26,112 nt of DNA from RGIG4708 sp045633845 (GTDB taxonomy: Bacteria; Bacillota; Clostridia; UMGS1810), in contig JAZQZC010000049.1 of assembly GCA_045633845.1 (NCBI GenBank), forward strand, positions 1 through 26,112, read 5' to 3'. A program made the position numbers and the translations under genes. Positions 1 through 8,183 of this stretch are shown here, one piece after another (within the stretch, counting starts at the first letter, position 1; every line of letters begins with the position of its first letter). Below the pieces are notes generated by a model. It saw only the letters and a list, made by a program, of their open reading frames with translations. It ran no database searches and had not been told where the DNA came from.

Positions 1-17
1 CGCATTTGTCACAAATT

Positions 18-257
18 TAAATGTTTCAACAAACGAGGACGCACGTGCGAGCACGAACATCCCCGTTTGTCAAAACATCCCCGTTTGTCAAAACATCCCC
101 GTTTGTCATAGGTGACAGTGGGGGAAGTTCCTTTGCAAAAGGTGCGTCCCCCATCTGTCACAAAATTGAATGTTTAAACAAACGAGGACGCACGTGCAAG
201 CACGAACATCCCCGTTTGTCAAAACATCCCCGTTTGTCAAAACATCCCCATTTGTCA
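18..257. repeat. Repeat cluster: B - A - B with 18-nt tandem units
   Basis: Two B-type palindromes (about 21-72 and 170-221) flank one perfect 50-bp A-type palindrome (112-161). Each B element is followed by tandem 18-nt units of the form AAACATCCCCGTTTGTCA. The units are at 55-72, 73-90 and 91-108 on the left, and at 204-221, 222-239 and 240-257 on the right; the last has one G-to-A change. The plus-strand reading frame across this region simply translates the repeats and is not a credible gene. No mobility gene is adjacent. Confidence 0.9.
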
Positions 258-464
258 ATCCAATTCAAAATTTTCTTTTTTAAACACCTTCATCTTTGGC
301 TTTTGCTTAATTTCTCTTTTAAAAATGTCATAATCATATTTTTTGCACACAAAATCCACAGGCCGCTGCCCGTATATGCTGCAATTTACATTTCTTGAAT
401 TTTCTATAAAGCTTGCATTTTTGCACAGGCTGCATCTGGGTTCAATTGTTTTTCGGTATATCAT
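255..464 (-). CDS. Small Cys-rich hypothetical protein (69 aa)
   Basis: A 69-residue protein with Cys at 11, 14, 28 and 40 (CxxC, then two single Cys) and a KYDYDIFKR stretch at about 42-50. This pattern suggests a small metal-binding (zinc or Fe-S) fold. It resembles short Clostridia proteins of the form CxxC...C...C-K-F/Y-x-YDPLKR, but that family is unnamed and I give no function. The start has AGAAAGAAG a few bases upstream on the minus strand. The stop codon TGA (255-257) is the terminal TGACA of the repeat array at 18-257, so the C-terminus may have been reset by repeat insertion. It is transcribed divergently from cysS. Confidence 0.7.
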   Translation of the reverse strand: MIYRKTIEPRCSLCKNASFIENSRNVNCSIYGQRPVDFVCKKYDYDIFKREIKQKPKMKVFKKENFELD

Positions 465-552
465 AAAATCAACTTCTTTCTATTAATTGTAACTATTTTA
501 TCATTAAATAAATTTAAAATCAATGCAAAAGTAATAAATCTTTCAAAAACTA

Positions 553-581
553 TTGTAATTTTGATAAAAAAATTATATAAT
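553..581 (+). promoter_or_regulatory. Promoter of the cysS operon
   Basis: TTGTAA (553-558), 17 bp, TATAAT (576-581): a housekeeping sigma-A-type promoter about 40 bp before the cysS start. I see no T-box specifier or antiterminator structure in the short leader. Confidence 0.7.
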
Positions 582-620
582 AATTATTGTGGTTGATTAT
601 TGTTGAAAGGAAGTGATAGT

Positions 621-2012
621 ATGCTTAAACTGTTTAACAGCCTTACAGGCAAAAAGCAGGAATTTGTGCCGCTGGAGCCTGGCAAAGTAAAAATGTATTC
701 CTGCGGGCCCACAGTTTACAACTATTTTCATATAGGTAACGCACGCCCTTTTATTATTTTTGATACTCTGCGCAGATACCTTGAGTATTTGGGCTATGAG
801 GTAAGCTTTGTTCAAAACTTTACCGACATAGATGACAAAATGATAAAAAGAGCCAATGAAGAAAATATCACAGTAGCAGAGCTTGCAAGCCGCTTTATTG
901 CAGAGTACTTTACCGACAGTAAGGGTCTTGGCATTAAAGAGGCTACCGTTCACCCAAAAGCAACCGAAAATATTGACAGTATTATTGATATTATCAAAAA
1001 GCTTGAGGAAAAGGGCTTTACATACTGCGTTGACGGAGATGTGTATTTCCGCGTTAAAAAATTTGATGAATACGGCAAGCTTTCACATCAGCCTCTCGAA
1101 AACTTAGAGGCGGGCGCACGAATAGACATAGACAGCAAAAAAGAAAACCCAATGGACTTTGCAGTTTGGAAGGCTCAAAAGCCGGGCGAGCCTGCATGGG
1201 ACAGCCCATGGGGTATGGGCAGACCGGGCTGGCATATAGAATGCAGCGCAATGGCTACCAAGTACCTTGGCGAAACCATCGACATTCACTCAGGAGGCAA
1301 AGACCTTATTTTTCCCCATCACGAAAATGAGATTGCACAAAGCGAATGTGCACATGGCTGCGAATTTGCAAGATACTGGCTGCACAATGGCTATATAAAT
1401 GTAGATAACGTTAAAATGAGCAAATCTCTCGGCAACTTTTTTACAGTGCGTGACGTAGCTCAAAAGTTTGATTATATAGTAATCCGCTTTTTTATGCTTT
1501 CGGCGCACTACCGCAACCCAATTAACTTTAGTGACGAATTGCTCACTCAGGCAAAAGCAGCTCTAGGCAGAATAGAAACCTGCCTTGATAACCTCGAATT
1601 TTTAAAGGGCAATGCGGATGAGGGTCAGCTCTCCGACGGTACTAAGCAAAAGACAGATGAATTTAAAGCGCAGTTTATTGCGGCTATGGACGACGACATC
1701 AACACTGCGGATGCAATTTCGGCAATTTTTGACATTGTAAAATATGCAAACGTTGAATTTGACGAAAACACAAACAAAGCAGACATTGAGGCAATTATTG
1801 CTCTCATTAACGAGCTGGGCAATGTGCTTGGTATTATCAAAGCAAAGCAGGCAGACATTCTTGACAGCGACATCGAAAATCTTATTGAAGAGCGCAATCA
1901 GGCACGCAAAAACAAGGATTTTGCCAGAGCCGATCAAATCCGCGATATGCTTAAAAAAAGCGGAATCGAGCTTGAAGATACCCGTCAGGGTGTAAAATGG
2001 AAAAGGATATAA
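621..2012 (+). CDS. cysS: Cysteinyl-tRNA synthetase
   Basis: Class I aminoacyl-tRNA synthetase that charges tRNA-Cys with cysteine in the cytoplasm. The 463-residue protein has the usual family length. It shows zinc ligand C28 in YSCGPTVYN, the HIGN ATP-binding signature at 37-40, a second zinc ligand region with C208 (WHIECSAMA) and HHENE just after, and the KMSKS loop at 265-269 (KMSKSLGN). The C-terminal anticodon-binding part ends VKWKRI. I chose ATG 621 over the upstream TTG at 600 because AAAGGAAGTGA lies directly before it. It is the first gene of a tight operon with mrnC and the transketolase halves; the cysS-mrnC adjacency is common in Firmicutes. Confidence 0.97.
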   Translation: MLKLFNSLTGKKQEFVPLEPGKVKMYSCGPTVYNYFHIGNARPFIIFDTLRRYLEYLGYEVSFVQNFTDIDDKMIKRANEENITVAELASRFIAEYFTDSKGLGIKEATVHPKATENIDSIIDIIKKLEEKGFTYCVDGDVYFRVKKFDEYGKLSHQPLENLEAGARIDIDSKKENPMDFAVWKAQKPGEPAWDSPWGMGRPGWHIECSAMATKYLGETIDIHSGGKDLIFPHHENEIAQSECAHGCEFARYWLHNGYINVDNVKMSKSLGNFFTVRDVAQKFDYIVIRFFMLSAHYRNPINFSDELLTQAKAALGRIETCLDNLEFLKGNADEGQLSDGTKQKTDEFKAQFIAAMDDDINTADAISAIFDIVKYANVEFDENTNKADIEAIIALINELGNVLGIIKAKQADILDSDIENLIEERNQARKNKDFARADQIRDMLKKSGIELEDTRQGVKWKRI

Positions 2013-2014
2013 AT

Positions 2015-2437
2015 ATGTTAGACTTTTCACTTAATATAAAACCCGAGCTATTGTCGCCGCTGTCTCTTGCGTACATAGGCGACGCAGTGTACGAGCTCTA
2101 TGTGCGTACACATATTATGAAGGATGAAAATATGCCCGTTAACAAGCTTCACAAAACGGCAACCATGTATGTAAAGGCAAAGGCGCAGAGTGATATTATT
2201 CACAGTATTGAGCCTATGCTTACACAAAATGAGCTTGCAGTTTACAAAAGAGGCAGAAATGCTCACTCTCACACCAGTGCCAAAAACGCCGATATAGTTG
2301 ACTATCGTCACGCCACAGGCTTTGAAGCACTGATTGGATATCTGTATTTGTCCAAAGACGAACAGAGGCTTGATGCCATACTTTCGGCAAGTGTAAAATT
2401 TATTGATGAAATTATAGGAGGAAATGTGTTATGTTAA
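2015..2437 (+). CDS. mrnC: Mini-ribonuclease III
   Basis: A stand-alone RNase III catalytic domain without the double-stranded-RNA-binding domain, known to mature 23S rRNA ends in Bacillus. The 140-residue protein shows the family's LAYIGDAVYELYVR core (catalytic Asp near 23, Glu near 27), the KRGRNAHSHT segment, and the C-terminal ATGFEALIGYLYL helix with the second acidic residue. The likely start is ATG 2015, preceded by AAAAGGAT; an in-frame ATG at 1997 inside the cysS 3' end is the alternative. Its 3' end overlaps the transketolase N-half start by 7 bp, implying translational coupling. Confidence 0.93.
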   Translation: MLDFSLNIKPELLSPLSLAYIGDAVYELYVRTHIMKDENMPVNKLHKTATMYVKAKAQSDIIHSIEPMLTQNELAVYKRGRNAHSHTSAKNADIVDYRHATGFEALIGYLYLSKDEQRLDAILSASVKFIDEIIGGNVLC

Positions 2438-3273
2438 GTAATGCACAATTGGAATTGACAGCGTACAAAATAAGACGCCACGCAGTTACAGGAGTTTACA
2501 GCGCAGCATCGGGTCACCCGGGCGGCTCACTCTCAATTGCAGATATTTTGTCGGTACTTTATTTTGACGAGATGAATGTGGACGTTAACAATCCGCAAAA
2601 CCCCGACAGAGACAGATTTGTTCTCTCAAAGGGTCACTGTGCCCCTGCGCTTTACGGCGCTCTGGCAGAAAAGGGCTTTATACCCAAGGAGGATATCCCG
2701 ACTCTCCGAAAGGCAGACAGCTATCTTCAGGGTCACCCCGATATGAAGGGAATTCCCGGTGTTGACATGTCTACAGGTTCGCTTGGTCAGGGTATATGCA
2801 CCGCAAATGGTATGGCTCTTGCCGCAAAGCTCGATGGCAAAAATTATCGAGTGTACACCATTGTTGGTGACGGCGAGCTTGAAGAGGGTCAGGTATGGGA
2901 GGCAGCTATGTTTGCCGCTCACTACAAGCTTGACAATATGACAGCATTTATCGATTTTAATGGTCTGCAGATAGACGGCGACATAACACAGGTTATGAAC
3001 CCTACACCTATTGACAAAAAGTTTGAAGCTTTTGGATGGAATGTTATTGTTATAGATGCTCACAATTATGATGAAATCAAAGACGCTATTGAAAAAGCAA
3101 AACAAACAAAAGGCAAGCCTACTGCCATTGTTGCAAAATCAGTAAAGGGCAAAGGCGTGTCATATATGGAAAATCAGGCTGCATGGCACGGCAGTGCTCC
3201 AAACGAAGAGCAGTACAATATTGCAATTGCAGAGCTGGATAGCAAAATTAAAGAACTGGAGGCGACTATATAA
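2431..3273 (+). CDS. Transketolase, N-terminal subunit
   Basis: The thiamine-diphosphate-binding half of a split transketolase, which moves two-carbon ketol units in the non-oxidative pentose phosphate pathway. The 280 residues match the usual length for this half. Visible motifs are SGHPGGSLS (about 26-34), LSKGHCAPALY, and the ThDP/Mg-binding GDGELEEGQVWEA starting at 146 with the DFNG Asn further on. AGGAGG (2416-2421) precedes the ATG, which lies inside the mrnC 3' end. The stop abuts the C-half start as TAATG, so both subunits should be made in a fixed ratio. Confidence 0.95.
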   Translation: MLSNAQLELTAYKIRRHAVTGVYSAASGHPGGSLSIADILSVLYFDEMNVDVNNPQNPDRDRFVLSKGHCAPALYGALAEKGFIPKEDIPTLRKADSYLQGHPDMKGIPGVDMSTGSLGQGICTANGMALAAKLDGKNYRVYTIVGDGELEEGQVWEAAMFAAHYKLDNMTAFIDFNGLQIDGDITQVMNPTPIDKKFEAFGWNVIVIDAHNYDEIKDAIEKAKQTKGKPTAIVAKSVKGKGVSYMENQAAWHGSAPNEEQYNIAIAELDSKIKELEATI

Positions 3274-4217
3274 TGGCAGATATCAAAAAAATTGCAACAC
3301 GTGAATCATACGGAAACGCACTTGCGGCTTTGGGTGAGGAATATCCTATTATAGTACTTGACGCCGACCTTTCAAAATCAACAAAAACAGATGTTTTTAA
3401 AAAGAAGTTTCCTGACAGATTTATAAATATGGGTATTGCAGAGGCAAATATGATGTCAACCGCAGCAGGTCTTGCATCCTGCGGCAAAATAGTGTTTGCA
3501 AGCTCCTTTGCAATGTTTGCGGCAGGCAGAGCCTTTGAGCAGATTCGCAACTCTATCTGCTACCCAAACCTCAATGTAAAAATAGGTGCTACCCACGCAG
3601 GCATCTCTGTTGGTGAAGATGGCGCCACACATCAGTGCCTTGAGGATATTGGCATTATGCGCACACTTCCAAATATGATTGTTATAAATCCTGCAGACGA
3701 TGTAGAAGCAAAAGCTGCAATGAGAGCGGCTGTAGAGCACAACGGCCCTGTGTATCTGCGCTTTGGACGTCTTGGTGTACCTGTTATATTTGACGAGAGC
3801 ACATACAAGTTTGAAATAGGCAAAGGCGTTCAGCTTACCGAGGGTAGTGACGTAACACTTGTTGCAACTGGTCTTATGGTTGAAATGGCGCTCAAGGCAA
3901 AAGAGCTCTTGGCAAATGATGGCATCAGCGCAAGAGTTATTAATATTGCTACAATCAAGCCTATAGATGCAGAGCTTATTTCAAAAGCAGCAAAAGAAAC
4001 CGGCGCAGTTGTAACCTGCGAAGAGCACAACGTAATAGGCGGTCTTGGCAGCGCAGTTGCCGAAGTCCTTTGCGAAAATGCTCCGGTGCATATAGAGCGT
4101 ATCGGTACACAGGATGTGTTTGGCAAATCGGGCAAGCCTGCACAACTGCTTGAAGATTATGGTCTTACACCCGAAGCAATTGTTGCTGCTGCAAAAAGAG
4201 TTATTGCAAAAAAATAA
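3273..4217 (+). CDS. Transketolase, C-terminal subunit
   Basis: The pyrimidine-binding and C-terminal domains of the split transketolase (314 aa, family-typical). It shows the NMGIAEANMMSTAAGLA segment carrying the conserved Glu that activates ThDP, the GATHQCLEDIGIMR region, and the C-terminal regulatory-like domain ending VIGGLGSAVAEVL...GKSGKPAQLLEDYGL. It starts within TAATG shared with the N-half stop, with GGAGG upstream. DXS and pyruvate dehydrogenase E1-beta are related, but the pairing with the preceding N-half fits transketolase. It is the last gene of the operon and is followed at once by a palindrome that could terminate transcription. Confidence 0.94.
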   Translation: MADIKKIATRESYGNALAALGEEYPIIVLDADLSKSTKTDVFKKKFPDRFINMGIAEANMMSTAAGLASCGKIVFASSFAMFAAGRAFEQIRNSICYPNLNVKIGATHAGISVGEDGATHQCLEDIGIMRTLPNMIVINPADDVEAKAAMRAAVEHNGPVYLRFGRLGVPVIFDESTYKFEIGKGVQLTEGSDVTLVATGLMVEMALKAKELLANDGISARVINIATIKPIDAELISKAAKETGAVVTCEEHNVIGGLGSAVAEVLCENAPVHIERIGTQDVFGKSGKPAQLLEDYGLTPEAIVAAAKRVIAKK

Positions 4218-4229
4218 ACTGATAAATAA

Positions 4230-4284
4230 AAAATGACAAACGGGGATGTTCCTTTGCAAAAGGTGCGTCCCCGTTTGTCATTTT
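4230..4284. terminator. Repeat-derived hairpin after the transketolase operon
   Basis: A 17-bp stem, AAAATGACAAACGGGGA (4230-4246) with its exact complement at 4268-4284, ends in TTTT. The loop TGTTCCTTTGCAAAAGGTGCG can itself fold. It is a hybrid of the A-type loop and B-type TGACAAA ends. Its position 12 bp after the stop suggests terminator use. Confidence 0.6.
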
Positions 4285-4289
4285 GAAAC

Positions 4290-4481
4290 GTGCGTCCCCG
4301 GATTGTCACCTTTTGTTTGGTATGTGACAGTGGGGAAGCTCGCATGACAACGGGGACATTCCTCGCAAGAGGTGTGTCCTCGTTGCCCGCGCGAATAAAT
4401 AAGACTAACCTGTGACAGATGGGGGACGCACCTTTTGCAAAGGAACTTCCCCCACTGTCACCTTGTCCCCCATTTGTCACC
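4290..4481. repeat. Repeat cluster: partial B, C and A elements
   Basis: This stretch holds a partial B end (GTGCGTCCCCGGATTGTCACC), a partial A left arm (GTGACAGTGGGGAAG), a C-type palindrome (about 4339-4396), a full A-type palindrome in the opposite orientation (4412-4461) and a fragment CCCCCATTTGTCACC (to 4481). The partial arms suggest insertion of repeats into repeats. Confidence 0.85.
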
Positions 4482-4520
4482 CTTTAACCAAAAAACGACA
4501 ATTCTTCCAAATGAGTGCAC

Positions 4521-4549
4521 TTGACAAGGTGATTTGTTAAAGATATAAT
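4521..4549 (+). promoter_or_regulatory. Promoter of the CapD-like gene
   Basis: TTGACA (4521-4526), 17 bp, TATAAT (4544-4549): a consensus sigma-A promoter, 44 bp before the start codon. Confidence 0.85.
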
Positions 4550-4593
4550 AGTATTATGATGTATTATACATTTTTGAATGGGGGAGGTTACAT

Positions 4594-6465
4594 ATGTCAT
4601 TAAAAATCAAATCACTTATGTACCAGCTTGCTTCTAATTTCAAAAACAACAAACATTTATGGTTTGTTGATATATTGTTGGTACTTTCAGTGTATGCCGT
4701 TATTTTAATGGTGGCATTTTCCTTTACAAGCTTTTTGAGCATAGTATATTCACTTAAGTGGTATTTTGTTACTGTTGCGGCAATATATTTTGTTGCACTT
4801 CTTTTGTCAAAAAACTATCGTACGCTATGGATTCACGCGTCAATCCGTGATTACATAAAAACGGCTTTTGCCTGTTTTGCTGCAGGGCTGATTTCGATAA
4901 TTGTTGCGTATTTTATAAAAAATTCGCACTATTACCTCAAATTTTCACTTGTTTCGATGTTTTTTTCCACTCTTTTGATTGTGGTTTCACGAATTACAAT
5001 AAAATGCGGCTACATAGTATTAAAGCAGCATTTTGCCCGCAAAAACGGCAAAAGCAGTATAAATATCCTTGTTATCGGAGCAGGCTCTGCTGCGGCTATG
5101 TTTTTGGATGATGTACTTAATTCAAAACGCAATTACAACATAGTTGGCCTTATTGATGACAACGAGCGCAAGGTCAGCTCATATGTTAACGGCAAAAAGG
5201 TTTTGGGCAGCAGGTATGATATTGTTAGAGTGTGCCAAGAATATTGTGTTGAAGAGATTATACTTGCAATTCCTGGGATTTCCAACACCGAACGCAAAAA
5301 AATTATTGAAATTTGTACCGAAACAAAGTGCAAAATAAAAACACTTCCAAGTATCGACCAGATTATAGACAAAGAGATTTCATCGCAAATACGCTCGGTA
5401 AATATTGAAGATTTGCTTGCACGTGACGCCATATACCTTGATGACAAGGGTATAAAAGATATTATTTTTGGCAAAACAATAATGGTTACAGGCGGTGGCG
5501 GCTCCATTGGCTCTGAGCTTTGCCGTCAGGTTTTGCGGTACAATCCAAAACTGCTTATTATAGTTGATATATACGAAAATAATGCATATGATTTGCAAAA
5601 TGAGCTCAAATACGATTTTCCTGAGCAGGAAATAGAGGTGCTTATTGCATCAGTACGCGATATTGACAGAATGGAATCAATATTCCACAAATACAAGCCG
5701 CAGGTAATATTCCACGCGGCAGCTCACAAGCACGTTCCGCTTATGGAGGTATCCCCTGGCGAAGCAATCAAAAACAATATTTATGGTACATACAATGTTG
5801 CAAAATGTGCAGACAAATATGGAGTAGACAAGTTTGTAATGATATCCACCGACAAAGCGGTTAACCCTACCAACGTTATGGGTGCAACAAAGCGGTTTTG
5901 TGAGTTTATTGTTCAGTCAATGCAGCAGGTCAGCAAAACACAGTTTGTATCTGTCCGCTTTGGCAATGTGCTTGGCTCCAACGGCTCTGTAATTCCTCTG
6001 TTTAAAAAACAGATAGAAAAAGGCGGTCCTGTTACGGTTACCCACAAGGATATAACACGATTTTTTATGACAATACCCGAAGCGGCACAGCTTGTTATTC
6101 AGGCATCCTGCTTTGCAAAGGGCGGCGAAATTTTTGTGCTTGATATGGGTGAACCTGTAAAAATATACGACTTGGCAAAAAAGCTTATCAGGCTCAGCGG
6201 ATACGAGCCCGAAAAGGAGATAGAAATCAAGGTTACAGGTCTGCGTGACGGCGAAAAGCTTTATGAGGAGTTACTTATGAGCGAGGAAGGACTTTCCAAA
6301 ACAGCTCACAGTAAAATTTTTATCGGAAAGCAGCTCGACATTGATATTCAGACAGTTGATTTAAAACTCAAGATACTTGATGAGGCACTTACAGACGGCA
6401 ATAACGAAAAAATTATGTCTGCACTGTCGCAGGTAGTTCCTACATACACACCTGATTTTAAATAA
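4594..6465 (+). CDS. Membrane-anchored nucleotide-sugar 4,6-dehydratase (CapD/FlaA1/PglF-like)
   Basis: A 623-residue protein that probably converts a UDP-HexNAc to the 4-keto-6-deoxy sugar used for capsule, glycan or protein glycosylation, acting at the inner membrane face. The N-terminal ~140 residues contain about four hydrophobic segments. A CoA-binding-like Rossmann part follows (VIGAGSAAAMFLDDVL), then the short-chain dehydrogenase domain with TGGGGSIGSE near 297-306. The active-site block is STDKAVNPTNVMGATK: Met replaces the usual Tyr of YxxxK, as is typical of the inverting and retaining 4,6-dehydratases of this group. GGGGGAGG precedes ATG 4594. It is followed 16 bp later by an anchored protein, probably co-transcribed. 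No glycosyltransferases lie nearby, which is unusual because such genes often sit in polysaccharide clusters. Confidence 0.92.
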   Translation: MSLKIKSLMYQLASNFKNNKHLWFVDILLVLSVYAVILMVAFSFTSFLSIVYSLKWYFVTVAAIYFVALLLSKNYRTLWIHASIRDYIKTAFACFAAGLISIIVAYFIKNSHYYLKFSLVSMFFSTLLIVVSRITIKCGYIVLKQHFARKNGKSSINILVIGAGSAAAMFLDDVLNSKRNYNIVGLIDDNERKVSSYVNGKKVLGSRYDIVRVCQEYCVEEIILAIPGISNTERKKIIEICTETKCKIKTLPSIDQIIDKEISSQIRSVNIEDLLARDAIYLDDKGIKDIIFGKTIMVTGGGGSIGSELCRQVLRYNPKLLIIVDIYENNAYDLQNELKYDFPEQEIEVLIASVRDIDRMESIFHKYKPQVIFHAAAHKHVPLMEVSPGEAIKNNIYGTYNVAKCADKYGVDKFVMISTDKAVNPTNVMGATKRFCEFIVQSMQQVSKTQFVSVRFGNVLGSNGSVIPLFKKQIEKGGPVTVTHKDITRFFMTIPEAAQLVIQASCFAKGGEIFVLDMGEPVKIYDLAKKLIRLSGYEPEKEIEIKVTGLRDGEKLYEELLMSEEGLSKTAHSKIFIGKQLDIDIQTVDLKLKILDEALTDGNNEKIMSALSQVVPTYTPDFK

Positions 6466-6481
6466 TGAGAGGTAATGGCAT

Positions 6482-7291
6482 ATGAATAAAAAACTCAAGG
6501 TATTTTTAATTATACTTGCGGTAATTGTTGCAATTATAGCAGGTCTTGCAATATGGCAGTACGAAAACATATCTGCCTTTATTGACGGCGTAAGCCTTGA
6601 TGAGGAGCAGATAGCCCAAAAGTCAGAGCAATCCGAAAAAGAGGTTGTTGACTACCTTGAAAATAACAACATCGGCACACTTCGTCAGATGACCGAGGAG
6701 GAAATTGCAGCCCTAAACAACAACGAAATTACCAAAGAGGATGCTACCAAAATAATGACTGGTCAGCTTACTCTTGGAGAGGCTAAAGCAAACAAAGCAG
6801 AGGCTGACAAACAACAGCAAACTGAGGCTGAGCAGCCGCAGGACAAGCCTGCAGATAACAAACCTGCAGATAATAAGCCTACCAATAACAATTCGCAGCA
6901 AAAGCCTGAGGATAACAAGCCTCAAGAGCAACCTCAAAATGTTGATTATGACACATTAATAAGCCAAAAGGTTGCAGAGCTTTATGTAATTAAAGCAAAT
7001 TACTATGCGGAGTTTAATTCGCTTTGGGCAGCTGCAAAAGCAGAATTTCTTGCCCGCCCTGTAGAAGAGCACACAACCACAAATGTTGCCGCTGTGGTTA
7101 AATCGCGTATGTCAGAAGGTCTTGCAATGGAGGACCGCTACGACGCACAGGTTGATGAGGTTGTAGCTGAGCTTACAGAGCTTTTAAAGGCTGCTGGCAG
7201 AGATACAAAGCTTGCAACAGCAGTAAAAAATGCGTATATTACAGAAAAAAAGGCTGAAAAGGCAAGGATAATTAATAAGTATTTTAATTAA
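6482..7291 (+). CDS. Membrane-anchored hypothetical protein with low-complexity linker
   Basis: I do not recognise this 269-residue protein. It has one N-terminal membrane segment (about 5-26) and a short acidic region with EEEIAALNNNEITKEDATKIM. A Gln/Pro/Asn/Lys-rich linker (about 113-160, repeats of KPADN type) follows, then a charged helical C-terminal domain (about 160-269) rich in Ala, Glu and Lys. The layout suggests an extracytoplasmic domain held off the membrane by a flexible spacer. It follows the CapD-like gene by 16 bp with GAGAGG before the start, so it is probably in the same operon. Confidence 0.75.
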   Translation: MNKKLKVFLIILAVIVAIIAGLAIWQYENISAFIDGVSLDEEQIAQKSEQSEKEVVDYLENNNIGTLRQMTEEEIAALNNNEITKEDATKIMTGQLTLGEAKANKAEADKQQQTEAEQPQDKPADNKPADNKPTNNNSQQKPEDNKPQEQPQNVDYDTLISQKVAELYVIKANYYAEFNSLWAAAKAEFLARPVEEHTTTNVAAVVKSRMSEGLAMEDRYDAQVDEVVAELTELLKAAGRDTKLATAVKNAYITEKKAEKARIINKYFN

Positions 7292-7356
7292 TAAGTATTC
7301 TGATTAATAAAATAAAAAAGGAACAGAAAAAATAGCTCATACTGAACAAACTGGAT

Positions 7357-7477
7357 GTTCGCATGACAACGGGGACATTCCTCGCAAGAGGTGTGTCCTT
7401 GATGCCCAAGCGAACAAATAAAAACTAATAGGTGACAGAGGGGACGCACCTTTTACAAAGGAACATCCCCCTGTCAC
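7357..7477. repeat. Repeat cluster: C element then A element
   Basis: A C-type palindrome (7357-7415, GTTCGCATGACAACGGGG...CAAGCGAAC) is followed after 16 bp by a somewhat decayed A-type palindrome (7432-7477). The spacer AAATAAAAACTAATAG resembles the linker found between A and C elsewhere in the window. Confidence 0.85.
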
Positions 7478-7498
7478 CCGCCGTCCTCAACTGTTGCA

Positions 7499-7530
7499 AA
7501 AAAGTAGCGAAAAATTATTCGCTACTTTTT
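7499..7530. terminator. Bidirectional hairpin terminator
   Basis: AAAAAGTAGCGAA (7499-7511) and TTCGCTACTTTTT (7518-7530) form a perfect 13-bp stem flanked by A and T runs. It overlaps the stop codon of the 67-residue minus-strand gene and could also end plus-strand transcripts from the anchored-protein operon. Confidence 0.85.
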
Positions 7531-7725
7531 ATTCTTTTCGGGGCGTTTTATCTTATTCCATTCTTCATATGCTTTTGTCATATTTGAAATTTGCTGCAAA
7601 ACCTTATCCTCTTGCTCAGGAGCACATTCTATGATATAATATTTGTGATGAGAAAGGCGGAATTTAAAAGTTTTGTTGCCGTCAACGTGCTCACCTAGTG
7701 TAAAACCGTGTTCGTTATTTTTCAT
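7522..7725 (-). CDS. Small hypothetical protein (67 aa)
   Basis: A short charged protein with no motif I can name. The N-terminal half is polar with aromatic residues (FKFRLSHHKYYIIE) and the C-terminal half is a probable helix ending in a Lys-rich tail. AGAAAGG lies before the ATG on the minus strand, and a clean terminator overlaps its stop, so I take it as real. Upstream on the same strand lies the inverted-repeat element 7744-8020. Confidence 0.6.
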   Translation of the reverse strand: MKNNEHGFTLGEHVDGNKTFKFRLSHHKYYIIECAPEQEDKVLQQISNMTKAYEEWNKIKRPEKNKK

Positions 7726-7743
7726 AATTATTAGCCTTTCTAT

Positions 7744-8020
7744 AGCCGAAAGAGAGTAATCCGAACCTCGATTTTAAAAGGTGAATTTTCGCTTTCGCTA
7801 CGTTAAAATACTCGGTAATCCATCAAGGATTACCTGCGTTTTTGCCTTACGCAACCAAAAATTCTCACTTTTAAAATTCTACGACCTGAAACAGATGGAA
7901 TTTTGAGCAAATTTTGGTGCGGAAGATGAAGCAAGGCTTTTGACGCCTTGCGAAGATGACAAACCGAAAGTTACCGAAATTACGCCGTTTCAGGCGGGTT
8001 CGGATTACTATCTTTCGGCT
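7744..8020. mobile_element. 277-bp element with 24-bp terminal inverted repeats (MITE-like or structured RNA)
   Basis: Ends at 7744-7767 and 7997-8020 are inverted repeats matching at 23 of 24 positions (AGCCGAAAGA...GTAATCCGAACC). Inside are further foldbacks: TTTTAAAAGGTGAATTTT against the later AAAATTCTCACTTTTAAAAT, GGTAATCC/GGATTACC (7815-7834), GCAAGGC/GCCTTGC near 7932-7955, and CCTGAAAC/GTTTCAGG (7885-7892 with 7987-7994). There is no coding frame of interest and no clear target-site duplication. It lies between divergent genes, so it could be a non-autonomous transposable element or a non-coding RNA. I cannot decide between these from one copy. Confidence 0.65.
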
Positions 8021-8183
8021 TAATACTATTTTAACCTTTTTACACGTCAAAGTCAATAAATTATGAAAAATTCAAAAAATAAAAAATATTTTTAAAATTA
8101 CTCAACAAAACGTCAAATTCAATTGTATTAAGTATGTAAGCCACTTAAAATACATAAAATTTATTTTAGAAAGGATTAAAAAA

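Noticed and set aside
55..257. CRISPR-like array
   Set aside because: The 18-nt units are directly adjacent without unique spacers, the copy number is three, and no cas gene is present.
21..398. 125-residue plus-strand frame with SPFVKTSPFVK repeats
   Set aside because: It is a translation of the palindromic and 18-nt repeats and then runs antisense through the Cys-rich gene; there is no convincing ribosome binding site.
464..620. T-box or riboswitch before cysS
   Set aside because: The leader after the promoter is only about 35 bases and has no specifier loop or antiterminator.
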